A DNA stretch of 64,000 nucleotides from Liolophura sinensis. Lineage: Eukaryota > Mollusca > Polyplacophora > Chitonida > Chitonidae. The DNA is taken from the NCBI RefSeq assembly GCF_032854445.1, contig NC_088303.1, positions 28,093,501 to 28,157,500 of the forward strand. Reading direction: 5' to 3'. Shown here piece after piece: positions 1 through 10,320 of this stretch. Numbering within the stretch: the first letter of the stretch is position 1; each line of letters starts with the position of its first letter. The notes below the pieces were generated by a model. The model saw only the letters and a program-made list of their open reading frames with translations. It had not been told where the DNA came from and ran no database searches. The position numbers and the translations under genes were made by a program.

Positions 1-496
1 TGTTGGAAACGTTTGGTACAGAAAGGACGTAGCGTGGTTTAAGACATAGGACTTCAAAACGAAATTTCTTCCAATTACAATTTACACAAACCTACTGATT
101 ACAATTCCGTTGCAAGACACTGTGGTTTGTTTTGACAGGAGCTTAAACAAGCGAGATAACCGGTTGGCGGTTTCCCTCAATTCTTCCAACACATGCGAGG
201 ACTTGACAACCAAACATTTATACTCTCTAACATAGTAACAACCAAAACAAAAACCAATTCTCTAAATATATCATATAACAGCTATGAATTCTTTCGCATT
301 TTACCAAATATACATTTATAATCATAAAATACTTCCAGATTTCTGCGTTCTGTGCAAAAACTAATGGATAATGTTGGAGAGTAGAGGCAAGTGCGTTGAG
401 GTCAAGGTCGTATCGCATGGTCGAAGGTCACTGGCCCTTCAGGTCTGTTAAAGCAGCTTATCGAACACTTGTTTTGTTTGTAGAAGAGAAAACAAA
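1..496. other. Upstream flank of PARK7
   Basis: AT-rich sequence before the PARK7 start codon. I see no convincing exon of another gene and no clear TATA box. The promoter and 5' UTR of PARK7 must lie in or before this stretch, but I cannot place the transcription start. Short open frames here have no recognisable content. Confidence 0.4.
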
Positions 497-3400
497 ATGC
501 CGACAGCTCTTGTCCTTCTCGCCGAAGGCGCCGAGGAGATGGAAACTGTGATAACCGCCGACGTGTTGCGACGTGGAGGGGTGAGTAAACCCATGACATG
601 AGACCGGTTCGTTAAAACCGTGCTTCCCTTCCAATTGCAACAGGCAAACGGTTAAATATTACCTGTGGCGTAAACAGCCCTATATTAGCAATTATTTCGA
701 AGAGCTCTGTTGCCTCTTCAGGCAATTAATGACATAAAATCCAGATAAAATTATACCAGGAAACACAAATAAAAATAAAAAAGGGACATTACATATACTA
801 CAGGCTGTCAACGGAGAAAAGTTCAAGAAAACCGAGTTTCACCCATGTTAAATAAAATGACAGTATTCATAATTCAATGTACTGCACTTAGATTAACCAC
901 CACATACCATAACTAAGCAGAAGATCTGCATTGGTGATTGCTATAGCACCCAGCCCTCTATAGTCTTATGCCCAGGAGCCTCTCACCAATGCGGTCACAG
1001 TAAGTTCAAGTCCAGCTCATGCTGGCTTCCTCTCCGGCCGTAAGTGGGAAGGTCTGGCAACAACCTGATGGTCCTGGGTATCCCCCGGGCTCTGCCTGTT
1101 TTCCTTCCACCATAATGCTGTCCGCCGTCAGTGATACATTCTTGAGGATGTTGTAAAACACAAATCAAGTAAGTCAAGCAAGTCTATAGTCTTATGTGGA
1201 CCCTGGTATACAATGCATGTTGTATGAATGTAGGCATAATTAACACATGCTGACTAAAAATTAACAATTTTATTACTCTATTAAATGATTCTGTACATGT
1301 ATCTTCATGGTGTATTCCACTGAGGCAGCACCATAAACTTATGTTCACATCAGGACTGGTTCAACATGAGGAAACACTGTCATGATATTCATGAAATAAT
1401 GACACGAGAGTCCTGTTTTACATTATCCCCCACTAAATGAGTACCATTCTCATTACAGGTGGAGGTAACTGTGGCTGGCTTGTCTGGGGATTCTCCCGTG
1501 CTGTGTAGTCGTAAGGTGTCCATCAAACCAGACAAGAGTTTGACTGAGGCACTGAAGGCAGGACCTTATGATGCTGTTGTTATCCCTGGAGGGGGTAATG
1601 GTGCACAAAACTTAGCAGAGGTATAGTCTTCAATCTGTTCATAGGTGTTATTAGGAAGGATCTGAAATAGATCTACCTAGAAAGAGGATTCAACTAATAA
1701 ATGGTTGTTGTTTTAACAATACATCAGCAATTTATTTGGCTATGAGGTGGTGAGAATAATTTTAATGCATGGAATCAGTGTAGTGAAAGAAGGTTGTATG
1801 AGCTTGTTGAGCTTCTGGGATTTGTGGTGTTTCAGTGGTTCATGTTATATGGCCAAAACATTGTTAATGTAGCATTAAACAACATCAGTCATTCATTCAT
1901 TTCTGATGTATCATCCTGGTATGGCTGAAACAACGCCACTGTGGAATTAAATACCAAATAGTCATTCAAACACTCATTTATGTCTGGTGTATCATCATTA
2001 TATTGCTGATATATTGCCATTGTGGATTTAAACACCAATTATTCATTTATTCATTCATTCATATCTTACGTGTCATCATCATATGGCTGAAATAGTGCCA
2101 CTGTGGCATAAAACACCAATCATTCATTTCTGGTGCTGTGCTGCTCACTCTATCACATGGTCTGTTGCATGAATACTGAAGGCGAGAAACTTATGAAAGC
2201 TTAAGAGTGTTGAACAATTTAAAATTTACAATTATGTTTGACCATGCACTAACTCTTTTTGTACATACATAAATCACTTTGATTCATATCCCTTCTTATT
2301 GACGATGTGATCGGCCATGGCACAATTTGGACAACTAGCCCTTAACTAGTGAGGTCACATTTTCAAATCCACCTCCTGCTGGTTTCACAGCAGCCATGCA
2401 TTAGGAGATATGTCGAGTACACAGCAAAGTGCTGTGGCTATATCCTGCTTTCCTTCACACACTAGCCAGATTGCCTTCAATATTCCACAATTTATCCAAA
2501 ACAAAGAGACAACTTGGGGAAATAGATTAATGATTATTGTGGTACTTTTTTTCTTTTTTGCAGTCCAAAGCTGTTGGTGAAGTTTTAAAAGAACAAGAAA
2601 AAAGAGGTGGTGTAATTGCTGCTATTTGTGCTGGTAGGTTGAAAAAAAAACCTTGTTATAAATGCCTAAATCTAAAATGCCTATCAAGTACACAACCTCT
2701 CATTTCACATAACATCAGCCATTGAAGGATTTGAAACCATTCTTGATACATTTGATATCCCTACTAATGATATGTTATTTCAACATTTTAAACTGGATTT
2801 TCTTGTTGCAGCTGTTTCTCAAAGTGGTCATAAATGTTATGCTTGTCGCAAGTACAAATTAAGGCGGAATGTGCCATCTCTATGGTATGTCATGCTGATT
2901 TGGCCGGTGTAACCTTACACCCCTTTGAGAAACAGCCCTCATACGTTTGTGGTTGTGTGTATGGCTCATGTAATGTAGTGTAACGTGTATCTTCTTTTTG
3001 ACAGGCCCCACTGTTTTGTTGAGTCACGGAATAGCTGCAGGTAAAACGGTAACCTCGTACCCCAGTGTCAAGGACAAATTAACAGGTATGTTGTCTGGAT
3101 AGCTGGCCTGTAGTAGCCCAGGGTAGAGAGTTATTACCTGGCTTCAGTCCTCGGGTTACATCCAGCACATAAAAATTGGTAATTGTTGCACATTTTTTTC
3201 TGTATTTCGTATTCAACATAAGGGGTTAAGCTCATGCACTTGTTTGCACTTGTCTGTATATTAAATTAGGCATCATACATGGCATTTTTGGCATATCATT
3301 CTAGTGATGCAGCACTTAAATATGCAGTATTTAGATAAGACTTGATTTATGGTCTAAAGTAGAAAGTAAATTTCAAATGCAAAGATCCAGCCTTAAACCT

Positions 3401-4517
3401 GACTGCCAAAGAAGAGGTCAAAACTACCACGGCCGGAGAGGAAGCCAGCAGTGTTATATCATGTAAGAGTGGCACATATTAAAAATGGACTTTCGTTGTT
3501 TGTTGCTGGTAATGGAGAACCTCTCCTGCTTAAAATAGTTGAGGTGTAGGCTGTGTGGTCTGTTGTTCATTCCTGCCATTGTGATGTCATTTGCTGGGCA
3601 GACCAGTAATAGGCTGTTTGGTGTGTTGTTCATTCCTGACCCTGTGATGGCATTTGCTGTGCAGACCAGAAATAGGCTGTGTGGTCTGTTGTTCATTCCT
3701 GCCATTGTGACGACATTTGCTGTGCAGACCAGTAATGGGCTCTTTTGTGTGTTGTTCATTCCTGTCATTGTGATGACATTTGCTGTGCAGACCAGTAATA
3801 GGCTTTTTGGTGTGTTGTTCATTCCTGCCAGTGTGATGACATTTGCTGGGCAGACCAGAAATAGGCTGTGTGGTCTGTTGTTCATTCCTGCCATTGTGAT
3901 GACATTTGCTGTGCAGACCAGTAATGGACTGTTTGGTGTGTTGTTCAATTCTGTCATTGTGACGACATTTGCTGTGCAGACCGGTAATAGGCTGTTTGGT
4001 GTGTTGTTCATTCTTGCCATTGTGATGACATTTGCTGGGCAGACCAGTAATAAGCTGTTTGGTGTGTTGTTCATTCCTGCCATTGTGATGACATTTGCTG
4101 TGCAGACTGGTAATGGGCTATTTGGTCTGTTGTTCATTCCTGCCATTGTGATGACATTTGCTGTGTAGACTGGTAATGGGCTATTTGGTCTGCTGTTCAT
4201 TCCTGCCATTGTGATGACATTTGCTGTGCAGACCATTAAGCTACTCCAGTACAGTTACTCCGAGGAGCATGTGGTTCAAAAAAGTGGTCACAAGTCATGG
4301 ACCAGGCACAACCTTTGTTTCCAGTTACTATTGATTCTGCTTTTCTCTAATTCCAGGTCAGTACAGTTACTCCGAGGACCGTGTAGTACAGGATGGTAAA
4401 CTGGTGACCAGTCAGGGCCCTGGTACAACATTTGAATTTGGGATAAAACTAGTGGAAGTTTTACAAGGCAAGGAGAAAGCCGAGCCTCTGGCTGGACAGA
4501 TGTTGGTTAAGCTGTGA
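497..4517 (+). CDS. PARK7: Protein/nucleic acid deglycase DJ-1 (Parkinson disease protein 7 homologue)
   Basis: DJ-1/PfpI-family homodimeric redox-sensor and stress-protection protein of cytosol and mitochondria. Coding exons 497-580, 1459-1620, 2564-2633, 3005-3085 and 4357-4517 join in phase with GT-AG borders and give 185 aa, against 189 in human. Visible family marks: GAEEMETV near the N terminus (Glu16 = human Glu18), LCSR (Cys44 = human Cys46), [10 protein letters not shown], the nucleophile-elbow motif IAAICAGPT (Cys104 = human Cys106), and QGPGTTFEF near the C terminus. The position of human His126 is Tyr124 here (TSYP), which I believe is also the case in some other invertebrate DJ-1 proteins. 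The start is the first ATG in frame and the N terminus aligns directly with the family. Introns carry a truncated SINE, a small inverted-repeat element, a minisatellite and a decayed copy of exon 5. The downstream neighbour EDC4 is convergent. Identification is secure; exact UTRs are not known. Confidence 0.96.
971..1182 (+). mobile_element. SINE-A, 5'-truncated copy in PARK7 intron 1
   Basis: Carries the body and tail of the commonest SINE in the window (GTTCAAGTCCAGCTCATGC, CCCCCGGGCTCTGCC, GTAAAACACAAATCAAG) but lacks the tRNA-like head. It is flanked by a perfect 14-bp target-site duplication, TCTATAGTCTTATG, at 957-970 and 1183-1196. That shows a genuine retrotransposition event that was truncated at its 5' end on insertion. 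Confidence 0.9.
2811..2936. repeat. 126-bp inverted-repeat element in PARK7 intron 3
   Basis: Starts with GCTGTTTCTCAAAG (2811-2824) and ends with the exact reverse complement CTTTGAGAAACAGC (2923-2936). The interior is about 98 bp without coding content. This fits a small MITE or foldback element; no clear target-site duplication was seen. Confidence 0.6.
3548..4239. repeat. 63-bp minisatellite, about 11 copies, in PARK7 intron 4
   Basis: Tandem units beginning AGGCTGTKTGGTSTGTTGTT and ending CAGACCAGTAAT, each 63 bp with a few substitutions per copy. Because 63 is a multiple of three and the unit lacks stops in some frames, long open frames appear on both strands (about 209 and 260 codons). 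They are by-products of the repeat period and not genes. Confidence 0.92.
4247..4319 (+). pseudogene. Decayed duplicate of the 5' part of PARK7 exon 5
   Basis: CAGTACAGTTACTCCGAGGA occurs here and again at the start of real exon 5 (4359 onward). Translated, the copy reads [11 protein letters not shown] against [11 protein letters not shown] in exon 5. Similarity continues to about the GPGTT motif, but a small deletion breaks the frame. It is preceded by CTCCAG, which could still serve as a weak acceptor. It lies between the minisatellite and the true exon. Confidence 0.75.
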
Positions 4518-5356
4518 GGAGACACTCCCACAATGAACTTGACTGAGATCTGCACAACACACTAAGAGCTACATGTATAAAGGTGCTCAAACAGAAAGTG
4601 CTAGGCAACCCATAAAATGGGTGTTCTGTTTGTTTTTATGTTTTTTGTTTTTTTAATATCCAAAGCATACTGTTGAAGTATTTTGGGCTGGGTTCACTCT
4701 ATAGATGGCTAAACCTTAAAAGGACACAGAATTGTTGCTGATTAGCTCATGTGAGAGAGACGTTTAGGCAAATCCAGGTTACACGTATGCCTAGCCTTAT
4801 CAGAATTTTATGTACGGCACATTTATTCAAGCATGGCCCAGCTTTAACCCAGAAAATCCTATATCTTCATGGGTCAGCCAACCAGCATTGATTCGATATC
4901 TCTATAACCAGTGAGGTGAGGTCCATATCCTGTTCTTACTGGTATGGCTAGCTGTTGTCTTGTAAGAGGACATTGTAGTACCTAGCAGTATGTCGTTTTC
5001 TCTGTCTCTGCCTGGTTTGCTCTACCTGTAAACTGCACCTCTGTAACATTAAGAGATTGGGGTTCTTTTTCCACCCACATTTGGAAGTCATACTGAGGCA
5101 TACTGGTGCCTGAAGTTTCTCACATTTGTTATGTCTTTGATGCATAGTAATTGTTCCATCTTTGGCTCATTATGAGAAATATTCTCATTGGACATGTTTG
5201 AAATGATCTACATTTAATTGCATTTGACGAATAGATGCTTTTGTTGCAGAAGAAAACAAAATGTATAGATTACTTCAGCTGGAGTGCTTACTCGGGCAAT
5301 AGTCTTTATATTGTGTGCCATTTTCAGATTTGATGTTTACATGAAATGTATATGTT

Positions 5357-5362
5357 AATAAA
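5357..5362 (+). terminator. Candidate PARK7 poly(A) signal AATAAA
   Basis: AATAAA lies about 840 nt after the PARK7 stop codon and is followed by a T/G-rich stretch (GTTTTGTTATGG and onward), as expected of a cleavage/polyadenylation site. Inferred from sequence only; nearer, weaker signals are possible. Confidence 0.45.
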
Positions 5363-6135
5363 TGTTTTGTTATGGTGAATTGTTGTCAGCGTTTCTTTTG
5401 ATGAATAAATTTATACATCTGCTTGTAGTCAGCATGTTTACATCTTAAAATGCGGTAGACCTTCACTAGGTTTGGGTGCTAATTTTGTATACCTGTATGC
5501 AATCTTTAAGCAGAAATGTACCACACAGAAATCTGGATAGCATAGTTTTCTCTACACACCATTTTTTTTTCCTGTGACCATCTGCGAGGACGCTATATAA
5601 AACCGATACATTTGATGTGACAATGTTCTTAAGACAGAGATATTCAGCAATAGACAAGACAATAAATAACCGTAAATTTCACTTACAAAATGGTCATAAA
5701 ATCAAATATTACTTCCCACTTGGATGTCATCCTACTTTTAAAAAACCCCAAACACCTTTCTAGCATCAATAGAGCTCACAGAATGAGCAACTTTGTCATG
5801 AATGAGCAAATTTGGGTCATTTTATACCGTAGTAAAGATTTACATAAAAATTCTAAGTGATCAAAACCCTCGATCTTGTTAACTCACTGATGATAAAAGA
5901 AAGCACTCAGTATCCAGCTACAATGGATGCTTGCACCAGGCATCCATAGAAATAGACGTGTTATCTGTATCAAAGAGTTGTTCTCATGAAACTCCATGAA
6001 CAGCGCAAGAGCTTGGGAATCTACAAAATTCCCAAATACAAGTGAGGTCTGAACACGCATCAAATTCTTTAATTTGTGTTTAATGCCATAGTGTTACTCA
6101 AGAATTTCCTACTAGTATACAATGGCAGTCAGTGG

Positions 6136-6405
6136 AAAAGGTGGAGGAAGCCAGGGTACTCGGTGTTAAACCATACACCTAAGGCAAGTCACTGACAAAC
6201 TTTCCCCATGTGTGATGTACACATATGCACACCAGACTGGTGGAAGACAAGTGGTCTTCTACAAGTGTTGGACTGCGCAAAAGCTCACCATATTGTTGGC
6301 GACCACTTATTGTCATCAAGGTCCCACAAGCAGTGAGAGCAGGAGAATTCACATATTCCCTGAGCAACCCCCACTTCTTGTGTCTAGCTATTACCAGGCC
6401 AGCAC
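6136..6405 (-). mobile_element. SINE-B copy
   Basis: Shares with copies at 11437, 12508, 45655 and 63215 the diagnostic blocks CAAGTCACTGACAAACTTTC, CACACCAGACTGGTGGAAGA and AAGGTCCCACAAGCAGTGAG. In full copies the right end reads, on the minus strand, as a tRNA-like head, so the element is oriented leftward. Confidence 0.75.
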
Positions 6406-6411
6406 TTTTAC

Positions 6412-6540
6412 CTCACTGATTTATTTGATTGGTGTTTTACACCATACTCAAGTATATTTCACTCATACAAAAGTGGTCAGCATTAAGGTGGGAGGAAACT
6501 GACAAACATCCGCAGGTTGCTGCCAGACCTCACGTACACA
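6412..6540 (-). mobile_element. SINE-A, 5'-truncated copy
   Basis: Begins with the reversed tail TTTATTTGATTGGTGTTTTA, followed by GGTGGGAGGAAAC and CCGCAGGTTGCTGCCAGACC, which are SINE-A body blocks. It stops near 6540, before the tRNA-like head. It abuts the SINE-B copy. Confidence 0.75.
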
Positions 6541-7420
6541 CCCTTCAACTTATGTCAAGTAACTTTTTCTGAAAAAAAAAAAGAAATAAAAAACAAATAT
6601 TATAATAAAAACCATGATTTATTTGTGAAAAAGCTTACTTTTATCGAAATAAATCCTGAGACAAGTTGTCTCTGCTTATGTACAGCTTGCAGTAAAAATA
6701 CCTAAAAGAACCTGACGATTTGTCTAAAAAAAAAAAAGTTTACTAAAATGCTGACTGGGTAAGAAAGTTGACAATGACCTACAAAAGTGAATACAAAAAG
6801 ATGAGGGTTTTTTTTAGCCTGACATAGGGTACAGAAACCGCTGCAGGAAAACACAACGAAAGGGTACTTTTAAAAACAAAATCAGGTTCTGTGCTTCCAT
6901 AAGACTTGCAATAAAAAAAAAAAAAAAAAATAAAAAAAAAATTCACTCAAAACATTCTTATTGCAGTTATTTTACAGTAATACAAGGTATCAAAATACAT
7001 TCTTATTACCCACCAGAACATCTAACAGGAGCAAATAGGTTACAGATTTGAAACCTCTTTGAAGACTGCCTGTAAATCATAACAGTCTCTCCTAAAAAAA
7101 AATTCACATTTGATCTGACTTGTTTACCTAACAGCTGTATAATTCTCTGACAACAAAACAAGAAAACAAACTTTTAAAGAGTGGCTTATTCAACTGTGCA
7201 GAACAAGTGGGAAAAATATATCCTGTGAAAAGCCCAGAAGATATTTTGCTCAGTCAGGAGATGCCACAAAAATCTTTCTAAATGTCTGCAGTCTTAAAAT
7301 GGAGTCTAACCACTTCGGTAAAATATATGTTCAGATGAGGAGGAACTTCTTAACCAGCAGGTCATTCCCACAATAAGGTCTTTACAATTAAGGACATTTT
7401 CTGATCCATTTTATGGCCTT

Positions 7421-7460
7421 GTGTGTAGTGGGGTGGGGGTGGGGGTGGGGGTGGGGTTGG
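7421..7460 (+). repeat. G-rich run with G-quadruplex potential
   Basis: Five or more runs of four to five G separated by single T residues (GTGGGGTGGGGGTGGGGG and onward). This matches the simple pattern for a G-quadruplex on the plus strand. It may lie in the 3' region of either convergent gene. Confidence 0.7.
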
Positions 7461-9954
7461 CAGGGAATAGGCCTGCAGCAACATGTCCGACTTACAATTC
7501 ACAAATGGCACAACTTTTGACAACAATGAAAAGCTGATAAAAAAATTAGTATTGCTCTCAGGTCCTAAACCTTGAAAACACTCATCACTCATATATCTAG
7601 CTCTTAGGCCCCCTTATCTGACCTTTTTGGATGGCTAAAATTAGAAACCAAACGATGACTGGATTTCACAATGTGTGACTGGTACAGATCAAGATGGACG
7701 AAAAGGCAAAATGACAGAAACCAGACTGGTTTTGAGGAAAACTGGCAATTATCCGGAAAATGGATATATAAATTGAATTCTCTATGCTCCTAAATACTAA
7801 CCAGTTTGATTGTATCCGTGACAATATTACAACATATGACAACAGACGCTAAAATCTTGAGTAATCAAATCTTTCCTTTTCTTTGTGGTAAAATTAGCCA
7901 TACAAATTATGATAAGTCACCTACATTTGCATTAAGCTTTTCTTTAAGTTACATGATTTACCGTTAATCAAAGTTTTCATATAAGCTTTCATCAACTTAA
8001 TGGGCCTAAAGCAGTGAGATTTACTGGTAAAACATGCCTTAAAATTACAGATAACTTACCGTTAATATGGATATGCGTAGCTTTACTTAAACTGCTCGTT
8101 AGCTTGCTCTCAGCCTATTGGGTAGGCTGTGCACAAATTTTGTAAACAACTGTCCCTGTGAACTGGATTTGCTCATTAGGGTATGTGTCAAATCTGCTCA
8201 ATCGGCAAGATCACACTACTTAAGTCTTTGTTGACGTTCGTACAAACGTTTGACGTTTGTAGATTGGAATAAAATGCCTTTAACACAATTTTAATTAATT
8301 GCCTTGTTCCTTGACAAAATTTTAATTAATTCCTCATTATAGTGTCTATTATGTGAGAAATGTGCTGATTTTACAATATTTCAATGATTTTAACTCTTCT
8401 CTTACTTTGAACCTGGCGCAGACCTAGTCGTCAGATAGAAAACTACAACCTGAAACTGTCACTGCTCATCTTGCTAGTTGCTAGAACACGGAGACAAAAA
8501 TACTTGCTGAGATATACCGTTTCCTAGTTTCAAACTTCCTGCTAACACATCATCAGTTTTTGGTTTGACTTTCCATAGGGTAATGAATGCTACTGAGATG
8601 AAACTGTTAGTACACCAATTATGCCAATTGTTTCCTGGAGACAAAGATTCAGGTCTCTTGTTAAACAGAGAACTATCTGTATCTCGTAACCTTGATCACT
8701 CTTCCAAAATTGAAAGAGGTCTTTAATCAGATCAAATCACTCTTTAGCACTTATTCACAAGAAATCTACATGTTATTAAGTCTACAGGAAACCCACTATA
8801 TTTTTATTCCTAAAGTGACTTTGGTAAAAGCTTGTGGCTGATTATCAACCTGCCCAAACCTCTTAAAAATCTCGGAGAAGTACTAGGCAATCTGGAAACT
8901 GATGAAGAGCACAACTGGTTCAGATATGAGAAGAGAATAGGCTGGATGCTATACACAAATGAAATCTGAGATAAATATTTCGGTCAGGAGTGCAACAAAA
9001 ATATTACCTAGTTTGGTACATGATGAGCATCAGAGTTAACAATTCCGCCACTAGATATTCATTCTTTTACACTGATTTTGATGTTCTCAACAGCTGTACA
9101 TAGGATATTAAACAACTGTGGCAGGTTAACAGTTTACAGGCATTCAACTGCTGTCAGAATGATTATCAATGAAATTAAAATCAACCAACAAAAAAAAAAA
9201 CTTTGAATATGTCAGCTGTCTCCAACAGATAAATGACACATCTGTTTTATGATCAGTATAAACATGAACCTGTTGTGTGTCAGAAGACTGAGATGAAAAA
9301 AAGTCTGCAAATAAATAAAATTTACACTTAACAGAATTATTTACAAAACAGGAGGTAATACTGAAACAGCGCCTAAGTCGAGCCCATGTAATTACTTTGT
9401 ACAGTTGTTAAAGACCGTAACAGACATTACCTACCATCACAATGACTCCTCACCACGCTAAAGCTTCTCAGTGGCATGCCACTAGCCTGTTTGTGGTAGG
9501 CTCCGAACACAACATTACACTCATCTTTATGTTCATGAAATGCTGTGATCTGAGGATTTGGGGCTGGTATGACACAGCTGTTGCAGCATTATGCACAGTG
9601 CATTTACCATGATGATGTATCAGTTCACTATGTGCTGTCATGGAAAATATGCCATACTCGATTTGTGACTTCTTCGTACAACAGGCCCATAATGACCTCT
9701 TCTTTCACAGTTCCACAGGCACACGATAATCATACCACAGGCATGCTAAGGGATTTAACCTTGACTGGGACAGTACTAACTCATTAGATAATCTTACTGT
9801 GCCAACTGTTAACAACTAACACTCTTCTTCTGCACACAAAACACCAAACTAATGTCAGTCATTCTCACCAAGTAACTTACTGCTTGTGTGGCTTGATAAC
9901 ATGAGAAGATGTGTTACATGTATCAAGTTTGGCAATGTGCGTAGATTATTGAAC

Positions 9955-9960
9955 TTTATT
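9955..9960 (-). terminator. Candidate EDC4 poly(A) signal
   Basis: TTTATT on the plus strand is AATAAA on the EDC4 strand, about 360 nt beyond the stop codon at 10321-10323. It is the nearest canonical signal I found by eye, but alternative signals exist further left. Confidence 0.3.
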
Positions 9961-10320
9961 TCTTGATACAAGGTAAAAAATGGCTCATGTCTTATGTTTA
10001 TATCATCACAGAAAAAGATCAGAACTTCATAAATCTGTTTTCTTGTAATAATTTAGAAATTAGGTGATGTGACTTTAAGAAGAGAAGTTAAGAATACTTA
10101 ATTTAAGAAGCTTCATGAACATGGGCTAATAAGTCAACATTAAATTACCTATATCTGCACAAATGGTAAAAGCAATGAAATGTTCAAGATCATTGACACC
10201 TAGAATTAAAACCACTGTACAGCGAGGGAGTAAGAGTGACTGCTGAAGATTTCTATCACAAGATGGATGGCCAGCTATCACACATCACGACAGAGCACCA
10301 GGGAAATTCTTCGGCCAAGG

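Larger units (their letters stand above)
4518..10320. other. Convergent intergenic region with probable 3' UTRs of PARK7 and EDC4
   Basis: No protein-coding exon is recognisable. The region holds a SINE-B copy and a SINE-A copy (6136-6540), a run of A at about 6911-6941, a G-rich run at 7421-7460, and candidate poly(A) signals for both convergent genes. The rest is AT-rich sequence in which I see nothing specific. Confidence 0.6.

Noticed and set aside
3454-4236. 260-codon minus-strand and 209-codon plus-strand open frames
   Set aside because: Both are read-throughs of the 63-bp minisatellite in PARK7 intron 4; the period is a multiple of three and there is no start context or family similarity.
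7362-7592. Proline-run open frame
   Set aside because: Comes from the G-rich run at 7421-7460 read on the minus strand.
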